A DNA stretch of 64,000 bases from Cercospora beticola (taxonomy: Eukaryota > Ascomycota > Dothideomycetes > Mycosphaerellales > Mycosphaerellaceae): NCBI RefSeq assembly GCF_033473495.1, contig NC_088938.1, positions 372,001-436,000 of the forward strand, given 5' to 3'. A program made the translations under genes and the position numbers. This document shows, in pieces, positions 1 to 10,716 of the stretch. Position 1 is the stretch's first letter. Every line of letters begins with the position of its first letter. A model generated the notes under the pieces. It did not search any database and was not told the DNA's origin. It saw nothing but the letters and a program-made list of their open reading frames with translations.

Positions 1-1665
1 GAGAATACCGAGCTCCAGGATGCTCATCTTCGCAATGGAAAGAAGTGCATTCAATCAGATGTCTTGATAATCGGAGGCGGTTTTGGTGGCGCGTATGGAC
101 TCTGGAAGATGCGAAAGCTAGGGTTTCAGACCAAGTTACTAGAAGCGGGCAAGGAGTTCGGTGGAACATGGCATTGGAACAGCTACCCTGGCGCTCGTGT
201 TGATTCCGAGATGCCATACTACTCGCTTTCGATCCCTGAAGTCTGGAAAACATGGAACTGGAAGGAACGCTTCCCTGGTCATGACGAGCTCAAGGCATAT
301 TTCAGACACGTTGACAAGACATTGGACTTGAGCAAGGATGCCTTCTTTAACTCAGTTGCAACAAGCATCAAACGTGAGGATGGGCTATGGGTCGTGCAAA
401 CAAGAGACGATCGTGTATTTCGGTCCACGTATTTGATTCTTGCGACCGGATCTTCTTACAAGAAACATTTGCCTGCTTTTCCTGGGTTGGACAACTATGG
501 ACGAGAGGTGATCCATGCTGCAGACTGGCCTATTGATGGTCTGGACGTGAAGGGCAAGAAGGTCGGAGTGGTCGGAAACGGAGCGACTGGCGTGCAACTA
601 GTTCAGGAACTGGGCAAGCAGGACTGCGATTTGACCGTTCTAATCCGAACTCCGATCCACGCATTGCCTATGCGTCAGCGTAGATTCACGATCGAAGAGC
701 AAGAATCAACCAAATTGGCGTATCCCTATCTCTTCGAAGGTGCCCAGAACAGTCGAGCCGGTTTTCCTTTCAGAGGCCAAACCAAGTCATTCTGGGAGGC
801 CACTGTGGAAGAGCGCGAGGCTATCATGGAAGAAGGATGGAATCGAGGAGGCTTCGCTTTCAATCAAACCACATATCGAGACTTTATCTGGGACCGCGGA
901 GCCAACAAGGAGTTCTATAACTTCTGGGCCAAGAAGGTCCGTCAGCGCGTCACCGATCCTGTGAAGGCTCAGATTGTTGCACCCATTCCACAACAAGCAT
1001 TGTTCGCCACGAAACGGCCCAGTCTAGAGCAAGATTACTATGATATCATCAACCGCTCAAATGTGACGCTCGTAGACTTGAAAGCGACGCCCATTGAACG
1101 ATTCTCAGAAAGAGGCATTGTAGCAGGCAGGAAATTGCATGAGCTGGATCTTCTCGTCTTGGCCACTGGATACGATGCAGTGACTGGCAGCCTTCTCAAC
1201 ATGGGTCTCAAGGACGAGAATGGCGTACCTCTTGAGAACAAATGGAAGGATGGCGTGCGAACTTATCTGGGATTGATGATCCCCGACATGCCAAACCTGT
1301 TCATGGCATACGGTCCACAGGCACCGACGTCGTTCGCGAACGGTCCGCCCATCATCGAGATCCAGGTCGATCTCATTGCACAGATGATTCAGAAGTGCCA
1401 GGCGGAGCAGTTGTCTTCGATATCTACCGGCGACGCAGCAGCCGAATTGTGGGCGCAGGAAGTCCGCGATACTGGTAACAAAACGCTCTATCCGACGGCC
1501 GACTCGTGGTACATGGGAGCGAATATTCCAGGAAAGCCACGCGAGATGCTGCTGTATCTTGGCGGGATGGACACGTATGCACAGAAGTGTCGTGTGGCGA
1601 TCGATTCTTGGACCGGCTTTATAACAGCAAGGAAAGAGCAAAAGGCCGTTCGCGCCTCTCTCTGA
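1..1665 (+). CDS. Baeyer-Villiger-type FAD monooxygenase, 5' partial
   Basis: The reading frame is open from base 1, so the start lies outside the window; the stop is TGA at 1663-1665 and about 555 residues are visible without an intron. The family uses FAD and NADPH to insert oxygen next to a ketone or to hydroxylate. Visible motifs are the N-terminal FAD dinucleotide fold (IIGGGFGGAYG), the conserved GGTWHWNSYPGARVD stretch, the second nucleotide fold (VGVVGNGATGVQLVQ) and a late LVLATGYDA. The BVMO fingerprint FxGxxxHxxxWP appears as YGREVIHAADWP: the His and the WP are kept, while the leading Phe and the Gly are replaced. It lies beside a reducing polyketide synthase and could act in that pathway. 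Family membership is firm; the substrate and a strict BVMO activity are not. Confidence 0.9.
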   Translation, partial: ENTELQDAHLRNGKKCIQSDVLIIGGGFGGAYGLWKMRKLGFQTKLLEAGKEFGGTWHWNSYPGARVDSEMPYYSLSIPEVWKTWNWKERFPGHDELKAYFRHVDKTLDLSKDAFFNSVATSIKREDGLWVVQTRDDRVFRSTYLILATGSSYKKHLPAFPGLDNYGREVIHAADWPIDGLDVKGKKVGVVGNGATGVQLVQELGKQDCDLTVLIRTPIHALPMRQRRFTIEEQESTKLAYPYLFEGAQNSRAGFPFRGQTKSFWEATVEEREAIMEEGWNRGGFAFNQTTYRDFIWDRGANKEFYNFWAKKVRQRVTDPVKAQIVAPIPQQALFATKRPSLEQDYYDIINRSNVTLVDLKATPIERFSERGIVAGRKLHELDLLVLATGYDAVTGSLLNMGLKDENGVPLENKWKDGVRTYLGLMIPDMPNLFMAYGPQAPTSFANGPPIIEIQVDLIAQMIQKCQAEQLSSISTGDAAAELWAQEVRDTGNKTLYPTADSWYMGANIPGKPREMLLYLGGMDTYAQKCRVAIDSWTGFITARKEQKAVRASL

Positions 1666-2082
1666 AGTAAGAGGCATCGAGATCACTTTGCGTTCGGCCT
1701 AGTGCACGGTACATCGTTGAATGTACGCTCAGAACATGCGCTCGCTGCCAAGGGATACAGCAGACCCTATATCTTCACACCTCTGTTCAGCACTCTGTAT
1801 TCTTCGGGAACCTCGATGCGTGGCTCAAAACTTCGATCACAATAAGCCGCAAATCATAGCATATCTCTGTCGTCTCTTTCTGATTAAAACCAACTCTGTT
1901 CGAAACGCTCGGCTACTTGGAATTGGATGACCTTCGACAACTGTTCGCTGGTTTTCTCAAACCAGATCCTTATGCGTGAGGTCTCGCTCCCAGATGAGAA
2001 CTCAGAAAGACTGGATTCGAAGCGAAAAAGACTGGATTCGAAGCGAAGCCGTAGTGATGCTGAGGAATCTTATCTAGGACTG
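1666..2082. other. Intergenic, 417 bp, with a 21-bp tandem duplication
   Basis: No supported gene. A 19-nt unit (2006-2024) is repeated at 2027-2045, a 21-bp period. It falls in frame in an ATG ORF on the plus strand (1927-2205, 92 codons), where it gives two copies of a basic heptad (RLDSKRK, RLDSKRS). That ORF runs antisense into the secreted-protein gene and has no recognised domain. Confidence 0.4.
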
Positions 2083-2337
2083 TCACACCTTAGCAAGCTT
2101 GACAAAATCCACAAGCCAAGGAGCAAATCGTACGCAAGTCCCAATACACCCGTCGATACAAGCGCTTTTGGGGCGCCCAGTGAATTCTCCCTCAGGCGGC
2201 ACTGAACCAGGATATTGAGTCGTGCAACGCTCGTGGCAGTCTTCGTAGGTCATGACTCTTTGATATGGCCCACAATCTGCCACAGCGAAGCTGCAGAGAA
2301 ATGCGATGATGGTTGTGATGGCTGTGAGTTGCTTCAT
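2083..2337 (-). CDS. Small secreted cysteine-rich protein
   Basis: An 84-residue protein. I chose the internal ATG at 2337 because it begins a clear signal peptide (MKQLTAITTIIAFLCSFAVA); the longer ORF upstream looks like 5' UTR. The mature part has six cysteines at 22, 34, 38, 60, 64 and 68, giving paired C-x3-C spacings that recall alpha-hairpinin-like folds. It matches the general profile of a fungal small secreted protein or effector candidate: short, signal peptide, even number of cysteines, no known domain. It lies downstream of the PKS on the same strand, 373 bp from the PKS stop. No function is assigned; the fold comparison is inference from spacing only. Confidence 0.7.
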   Translation of the reverse strand: MKQLTAITTIIAFLCSFAVADCGPYQRVMTYEDCHERCTTQYPGSVPPEGEFTGRPKSACIDGCIGTCVRFAPWLVDFVKLAKV

Positions 2338-2710
2338 ATTGATGTTGACTTCGAGGTGAGGGGTTGTGAGGCTGGACTTCTGGGAAGTACAATATGGCGC
2401 ACAGACTTTTTGAGAGGGAAGAGTCGTATCACCAAGGGAGACGGAGCAGTACTCTGTTGTTGCTATCAAGCGTCCAAAGTGACTATAGCCTGTGCCTTGG
2501 CACAATCACTCCTTGGTGGGTAAATCGAGGGATCAGTAATCATATTACGTGTGGTTGACGAAAGGAGTAAGCAATAGCACGACTGGCTCGATCGAATGTC
2601 TGACCAGATATAGACGGACTGTGAACCGGCTATGAGCTACGAACTCCGACCGATCAAAGGCCACAGATCTCATTTCCGAGGGAGCACCATCATCTTCAAG
2701 GCATGGACTT
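2338..2710. other. Intergenic, 373 bp
   Basis: This lies between the PKS stop and the start of the secreted-protein gene. It should hold the PKS 3' UTR and the promoter of the small gene. I see no further gene. Confidence 0.5.
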
Positions 2711-5700
2711 CTATTCCTGTTTCACAACAACGATCTTACTCTTCGCCGCCAGATCCCCGGCCAGTTGTTTCATAGGCACATTTGCCATGATTTCGAACAC
2801 ACTGACCTCGACCAGCATTTGTTTCGCAATCCAATTCCGGACCTCGACGGCGACCAAACTGTCAACGCCGTAGGCACTTAGAGGCTTGTTGACATCAACA
2901 TCGGCTGCTGGGATCATCATTAATCTTGCCAGTCGTTCAGCCATGGCATTGCTGATCAGTTCAACAGCGGTACTGAGATCGGCACAGCGTGACAGCTCAT
3001 CTTTCAGTTCCGTTGCCGAGGAACTGGTTGAAGATTTGCCGCCATGAAGGTTTCTCAAACCAGCGAAGCGATTGTCGTCCATCCAGTACCATTGAGATGA
3101 GTACTCGTTGTACGGCAGACCACACATAACTTGCGCAGGATGAGCATCACTACCCTCGATGGCAGTGGCGATGAGGCCATGCAGGTCGGAGTTGTGCATG
3201 ACTTTCAAACCCATTGCTTTGACGTGGTCGACATATTGGTCGTTGTCGGCAACGAAGCCAACTGACAACAGGTATCCGATGTCGATCGTCATTGCTCGCA
3301 GGCCAAGGGATCGACGGTAAGACGCGAAGTAGTCTTGGAAGATATTGCCGCATCCGTAGTTGCCTTGTCCTCGGTGGCCCATGACACCAGCGAGAGAAGA
3401 GAGCATGACAAAGAAGTCCAGTTCCTGTGGCAGAAGATCGTGCAAGTTCCAAGTGCCGTGTACCTTGGGTCCAACAGTAATGCGTAGATCGTCCACTGTC
3501 ATGCTGTCGAAGAGTGTATCCTTGAGGACCATTGCTCCAGTCACACAACCTCGAATTGGAGGCAGATTGCTGATGTCGTTGAGCACCGCCTGCAGTGCCG
3601 CACGGTTGCCCACATCACAGTCGAATGCGATGGCATTCGTGCTGTAAGTATTTCGCAAGTCTTCCACGTAGGCCTTATTCTCAGCGCCAGATGCCGCAGA
3701 ACGAGAAAGAAAGACAAGATTTTTGGCACCTTTCTCAGCCAGCCAACGCCCAATCTCCCGACCAATACCGCCAAGACCGGCAACAATGTATGTGGCATCC
3801 TCGACAATGTCGACCTTCGGTGTACGTGGGACAGCAGGTACCACATCGGCATCGTCGACACGCAGCACCACTTTACCCATGTGCTTGCCAGTCTGCATAT
3901 ACCGGAAAGCCTTCTCCACTTCCGAGAAAGTGAACTGCTGAATCGGCTGAACAGGTCGAAGAGCGCCTGCGTTGATCAATTTCGACACATCATCCCACAG
4001 CTTTACCGCTCGTGGCGTAGGATTATTCTCGAAGTCCAGCAGGTTGACGCCGATATAGGACTTGTTCTCCAAGAAAGGTTGCATGTCCAGCCCGGTGTTG
4101 GCAAACAAGTCAGCCTTGCCGATCTCCAGGAAACGGCCAAACTTGGCAAGACAGTGCCAGGACTGTCGCAGAGCTTCGCCAGCGAGCGAGTTGAGGACGA
4201 CGTCTACGCCCTTGTTCTGTGTCATGCGCTTGATACCTTTGGCGAAGCTTAGATCACGGCTGCTGAAGATGTGGTCTTCTGCGATGTTGTATTGCTTCAT
4301 GATGAGTTGTTTCTTCTCCTCGGATCCCACTGTAGCGAAGATTTCGGCGCCGATGTGTTGAGCAAGAATGATCGCAGCCTGGCCAACGCCTCCAGCTGCG
4401 GCGTGAATGAGAATACTCTCGTCGCGCTGCAATTGCCCTGCGATAACCAGAGCGTAGTAGGCCGTGAGGAAAATCAGTGGCATCGACGCCGCTTCTTCAA
4501 AGCTCATGCCTTCGGGCATCGGAATGGCACCCTTCGCTGGGAAGCGTACAAAAGTGGCGAAGGTGTCACAGCTTGCCGTCATCACTCGATCGCCAGGCTT
4601 GAAAGCTGTGCTGGCAGAGCCGACCCGAGTGACAACACCGGCGACGTCCACACCAAGTTTCTTCTCGTTGAGGTTGCCGAGAGCGACGAGGACATCTTTG
4701 AAGTTGAGACCAACTGCCTTAACCTCGATCTCGATCCAGTCGTCCTGAAGTGGCGTATGGTAAGTCTCGTCCTCTTGCCAGCGGAATGTGTCCAAGAGAC
4801 CAGGAGTCTGTGTGGTGTCAGTAAGCCATGGACATAGATATAGAATTGTCTGGAATTGTACTTACCTTGATGGTCAACTTGAGCGGGCGACCACACTTTG
4901 TGAACGACGTGGGCTCCGGCTCTCCTTTCGCTTCATACTTACGAAGCGAAGCGTCGACGTCGAGCGTGCGCTCAACACGAGGTAGATAGACCAAAGAGCC
5001 GCGAGCTGCATACTCACCATCTGTAGTCTCCCCACGACTGTGAAATCTAGCCACCTTGGTAATAGCAAGAGCAGAATCTGCTGCGTTGAAGTGCTCATGC
5101 GTGTCAATGTCCAATGTGGCAAGACGGGTACCTGCGTTCTCGTTGCGGATTGCACGAGCAAGACCGACCATGAGTGATTGATGTGGCTCGAGGCAGTCCA
5201 TTGCTGCACCGCCAGTGACCCACAGAGTGCCAGCTGAGCTCTGCATAAGCTGACGTAAAGTGGTCCAGTCGTCCTCTGAGATGTTGGCGAGGATGGGTTT
5301 CTGCCACTCTGCCAGACAGATGCAGTATCTGTCTTTGACGTCCTGGACGCTGAAATTTGGCCACTCGAGGATGTTGGAGTCGGACTTCTCGGCCTTCACA
5401 GCGCTGGCAATCGCATCAGCCAACTTAACAGAAGCAGAATCTGCGGTGCGAATGATCGCAAACTCTGCGCGCTCCTGCTCAGCACCGGCAGCCGCCTTCG
5501 TAGACACAATCAAAGAGACCGGCTCCTTTGAACCTTCCCGATCACCTCTAACATCGAGATCAACACCAGAATATCCAGCTTGCTTCAGCGCAGCGTCCCA
5601 CTCCGGAACATCAAGCAGCGGACCTCCAGTGCGACCATCATCCTCGCCCAGCCACCACCCCGGCAAAGGACCCATGATGAAACCACAGAAGATACGCTTT

Positions 5701-8700
5701 ATAGTGACCTCGGAAAGTACGAGCTGACCACCGGGCTTGAGCAGCATCTTGCAGTGATTCAAAGTCTCCTGTATGCTCTTCGTCGCGTGTAGCACATTCG
5801 CGCAAACAATAAGATCGAAACTCTCCGGCTCGAAGCCTTGTGCGATGGGGTCGTTCTCGATGTTCAGCGTGCCAAATTCCATGATGGCGGCATCTTGTGT
5901 GAAGCGATCGGCGGCCTTGGCCAGGAATCCAGGTGAGATGTCTGTGAAGTAGTACTGTGACGCCTTCGACGATCCGTCTTCTCTCCGTAGACGGTCAAGC
6001 ACATGTCCTGTCGTACCACCAGTGCCCGCTCCGATCTCACAGATTTTGAGGCCTGGTTGCGTGTCGGCGATGAGACCCACATATTCCGCGCAGTTTGAAT
6101 TGTACGAGGCACCAAAGGCTCCCTGGTAGAACGTATACAGCAAGTCATCTTCCAGCATAACCTGCAAGGGTTCGACTTCTCTCGTGAAGATCTTGTTGAG
6201 GTTCTTTCCAATGTGATCAACCATCTGCACTGTGATATCGCCCGAGTGGCTTGTTGAAATCCGCTTTCGCGCAAACTCGAGCTTGCTGTCCACTTCAGCA
6301 GGATCCGAGGAGATTGGCTCGAACTCCTTGATGCGGTCGTGCATCCACTCCACGTACAGCTTCCAGAATCCGTCCTGCGGGATATGAGAAGCTCCATCGG
6401 CCTTGAACCAGTCAAGGCAGCGGTAGATGTGCACCAGGCACACGTACTCCAGCAGATCCAGTACAGAGTCATCGTCGGCGTTTGGGATAGTCCTGGAGTA
6501 GATCGTCTCCTTGATCTGCGCCGGCGACATAAGTTCAACGTCAGGATGCCAGACGTGAGTGAAAGTACTGGCTCGGACTTCTGGCTGCTCAGACGAAGCA
6601 CCGACTGATGCAAGACCCAAACCTTCCATAACAATCAAAGGCTTGCTGTAGTCTTCCGTAGTCACAGAGATCTCGGACACCCAAGTCGTGTAGCTCGTCT
6701 TCTGCGCTTTCGAAATGCCGATCAGTTTCGAACCTGGCACTTTAGGCACATCGGCAGACATGAAGATTCGCTCGAAGGAGAAGGGTACCACTGCTTCGTT
6801 CAGAGATTGTTCGGTTCCGCTAATGGATGGAAACAGAAGATGCAAAACGCTGTCCAGCGTTGCAGGATGTATAATAGAGTCGTACTCGAATTGCTGCGGC
6901 ATAGTGGATTTTGTGTCCGGCACTGTGATTGTACCATAACTCTCGCTCGGCCCTGCAAAGAGAGACTGGATGTTGCGGAAGACGGGACCGTACTTCATGC
7001 CGATGGTCTCGACATTATCGTAGAGGAAGGCTCGCGCCGGCTTGTTGCAACGCTCCTTTGCTTCAGAGAAGCTGTCTTGAAGCGCTTTGGCTTCAAGAGC
7101 TGCCTCTTGCTGCATCGTTGGCGTCAACGACGATTCGTAGGTGATCGAGATTAAACCACGTGCGTGCGTTGTCCATTCCTTGGCATCCGCAGACCAGCTA
7201 GAAACGGTAAACTCGTTGATCGTTGACGATGGACCAGCTTTGGTGGAGACCCTGCGAGGATGCAGCTGCACCATGACTTCAATGCCTTTGACATCGTCAG
7301 GAACACGCAGAGCGGTGACTATGGCAACATCGCGGAGCTCGAAGCCAAGCACCTCTTGGTTTGCATCGGCGAGCTGACGGGCCGCCTCGATGGCCATGAC
7401 CACCATACCAGCTCCAGGGTACAGTATCGCGCCTTGTACTTGATGTTCGCGAATCCAAGGCGACTCGCTACAGCGCAAGAAGTTGCGCCAGGTCGGGTCA
7501 ACAGTTCCAGGAATCCGGTAGCCGATGAGATCTTTACGCGGTGCCTCACGTAGGCGGTATTCTCTGCTCAGGTAACTCTCGTCCCAAAAGGAAAGCTCGT
7601 GGTTCCAGCTATATGGAGGCAGGTCAGTAAGCATGTTCGTGTCAGTATGAATGCCGTTAACTTTGTCGAGACTAACACGACACCCGCGAGCCCACAGTTC
7701 GCCGATTGCAGAAAGTGCGGTTTCGTCGGCAGCGAACTTCCTGCGAAGCAGTGTGGAGTATGTGATGCCTGGAAATTTGGTGTCTCGGAAGATGTCAAGC
7801 AGATACGATCTCAGCGCAGAGTGAGGGCCAACCTCGAGGAGCACGCTAGCGAAAGGATCTCGATCGTGAATCTTCCTTTGCTCGTTGGTGTGGTTGAGCA
7901 AAGCCTGCGTAGCCGTGGTGAAGGCTACAGGAGAGACTAGATTATCGACCCAGTACGAGGGACCGAGTTCGCCTGGCTGCACCAGCTTCCCAGTGACGCT
8001 CGAGAACATTGGAATGGCATCCTGGTTGTTCACGGTCGGCAAGCCGGCGAGAGCCTGTTCGTATGCCTCTCGGACAGCGTACATATGGTGGCTGTGATAT
8101 GCACAATCGATTGCAAGCTTCGTGCAATTGATTTGTTCCGACTTGAGCTGCTCGTACAGTTCGTCCACGGCAGCGACGTCTCCCGAGATGGTGCAAGCTT
8201 TGGGGCTGTTCCAGCACGCAACAATAGCCTTGCCTTGTGTGAGTTGCTGTACACGATCCTGAATGGCATCGCCACCAAGATTGACTGCCATCATGGCGCC
8301 TTTGGTGCTTTGCCGAGCCACAGTGCTTGAAACATGGCCACGTAGCCAGGCCACAGTCACTGCTGTCTCGAATGATACATGTCCAGCAGCATAAGCGGCC
8401 GCAATCTCTCCAGACGAGTGACCTACGACCGCAGAAGGTCTGACGCCCCAATGTGCTAGCAGATCAACAAGAGCGAGCTGAACTGCTGTGCACAGAGGCT
8501 GACTGTATTCTGCAAGCTTGAGGGTCTCCTCTGCATTAGCACGCTGCAACTCGTCAATGATATCCCAATTGCAACCTAATGAGCGTATCACGTCTCCAGC
8601 ACGTGTGATGCTTGCTCTGTACGCATCGTAAGTGAGCAGAGCGCGGCCCATAGTTGGCCATGCAGCGCCTTGACCAGTAAATGCGAACGCCAGTCGAGGT

Positions 8701-10540
8701 ATTGAAGCATCAGACGACCGGACTGGGGCTACTGTGCTGTCAAGTGCAGAGTTAAGGTCGCTCACGCTGGCTGCGATGGCAAAGGACTTCCACGGATGTG
8801 ATGTGCGCTTAGAGGCGAGCGTGTATGCAAGTTCATCCAGTCTCAAGCCTTCCTCGTCTCGAGCGGCAACATATTCTCGAAGAGTGCCTGCTGCCCTCTT
8901 CACTCCGGACTGGTCGTAAGAGGAGAGAGGGAACACTCGTTTTCGCTTCAGATCCTGGCTCTGTGGCTCGGAACCGCTGGGTAGCGCTTTCTTCGCTGTT
9001 CGATGTCGCCCCGAGAGACCATTTCTCGACAGATATGATGCAGCGTCTTCCAGAATGACGTGCGCATTGGCACCTCCGAAGCCGAAAGAGTTTATACTTG
9101 CCCGCCGAGGTCCGTCATTCGGCCACTCTGTCGTCTGCTGAGGGATCCTTACGTTCTCAGGCAAGGTGATAGCAGGATTGAGCTTCTCAAACCACAAGTT
9201 TTGTGGGATGAGACCTCGTTCAACGACCAGTGCCGCTTTGATGACGCCGGCGACACCAGCTGCACCTTCCAGATGGCCGATATTTGTCTTGACACTCCCG
9301 ACGTAGAGATCTGTTGTTCGGTCCTTGCCGATAGTTTCGGTTATGGCGCGGGCTTCCAGTGGATCTCCAGCTTGAGTGCCAGTGCCTGTCCTTTCGTCTC
9401 AGTGAGATCTCGTAAACACTCTGGGGGACCTTACCGTGCGCCTCGACATAGCCTGTAGAGCGCGGGTCAACGCCCGCCTGCGCATACGCTTTACGAATAA
9501 GTTCCTGTTGCGCTTCACTGTTAGGCAACGAGATTCCGGGGGTCCGGCCATCTTCATTGGCTGCAGATGCTAAGACCACAGCACGAATTGTGTTTCCATC
9601 TCGAAGAGCAGCATCGAGAGGCTTGAGGACAGTGACGCCAAAGCCCTCACCACGAGAGAAGCCATTGGCTTTGTGATCCCACATTTGCGACTGATTAAGC
9701 TGTTAGCTTATGCTTTGCAACGCATCACCACTGCACTTGCCTTGCCATCTGGTGACAGAATCTTCGCTGCGCCAAGCAGAATGGACATATCAGGGCCGAA
9801 CATTAGGTTAGCTCCAGCCACCACTGACATTTCCGCTTCGCCAGTACGAATGCTTTGACAAGCAAGGTGGAAAGCTGTTAAGCTGGACGAACAGGCCGTG
9901 TCCACAGTCATCTACAATCAATTAGTCTTCCCGGCACAACGCAAATGGTGGCAATTGGCTCACACTAGGCCCCCGCAGATTGTAAAACCACGATAATCGA
10001 TTCGATGCAAGAGACGAGGACAGCCCAGTCGCGTGATAGATCGATGGTCCCTCATTATCTCGTGCTTGCAGGTTAGGAAAGTCTCCAGTAAATGTGCCGA
10101 TATAGACTGACGTCTGTGTTCCAGAGACCTCCTGCAAGGTCAATCCGGCTAACGATGTTTCAGTATGAGAAACAAGAAGTGCAATGTTGTGCCATACAAT
10201 TTTCGAACCCTTCGTAGGTAGCCTCTAATAACATACGATGTGTTGGGTCCATCGCTTTTGCCTGATCGTTAAGATGTTAGAAATGCAGATCGGATCGTCC
10301 TTGTAGTAGTGGCTGTACTCACCTAGCATATTCGAGCCCGAGGGCTAGTGGAGGCGCATTCAAACTGCCGATACCATGCAAGAGGCGGCGTTGGAACGTT
10401 GCCGAGCACTGGACAGCAGCCAAAGTGTTGTGCATTGCTTCACTCTATCGAGCTTCGCATGGTGTTTGCCAAGCATTTACGACGCGTGAGACAAGGACAG
10501 GCCACCAGCTTATCCACGTCGTCGATCACCAGGGCTCGCT
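2711..10540 (-). CDS. Highly reducing type I polyketide synthase with a degraded 5' end
   Basis: Exons, 5' to 3': 10198-10261, 9964-10148, 9741-9911, 9435-9690, 4866-9385, 2711-4807; all later phases agree. Domain order: KS (Cys in DTACSSS, His in VEAHGTGT and NIGHLEG), AT ([11 protein letters not shown] near 8.42 kb), DH ([10 protein letters not shown] near 7.43 kb, Asp in PATLDSVLH), C-methyltransferase ([10 protein letters not shown] near 6.03 kb), ER ([11 protein letters not shown] near 4.39 kb), KR (GLGGIG near 3.77 kb) and ACP (GVDSL near 2.86 kb). There is no thioesterase or reductase, as is usual for fungal HR-PKS, so release needs another enzyme. The intron at 9691-9740 is GC-AG. Upstream of 10261 the first 80-100 KS residues cannot be read in one frame. 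KS-like traces occur in different frames (PGD near 10530, DDVDKL near 10515, NAWQTP near 10470, LNAPP near 10350) with an in-frame TAG at 10445-10447. Either the gene is 5'-decayed or this stretch is badly sequenced. It is divergent from the FAD oxidoreductase. Confidence 0.88.
9691..9740 (-). other. GC-AG intron in the PKS
   Basis: The donor is GCAAGT directly after the codons for SPDGK. The acceptor ends in ATCAG, and translation resumes with [11 protein letters not shown], which restores the conserved KS sequence. No GT donor in the vicinity gives the correct frame. Confidence 0.8.
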
Positions 10541-10716
10541 AGGGCTTCGTGAACGGCGACATTGTCCCGACGATGATACGAACAAGTGAACACTAGTCCG
10601 AAGGTGGAGGACGCGTGCGAATTGCTGCTCCGCGATATCTCCAGCATATGCGCGTGGCTTTCTGCCGCTGCCGATGCAGGAATGATGGTCGGAGCACCAA
10701 GTTCGAACACAGCAAG

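Noticed and set aside
1105..1686. Minus-strand ORF of 193 codons
   Set aside because: Antisense to the BVMO, whose conserved motifs occupy the plus strand.
5864..6634. Minus-strand ORF of 256 codons
   Set aside because: Out-of-frame shadow inside the methyltransferase region of the PKS; the true frame holds the MT motif.
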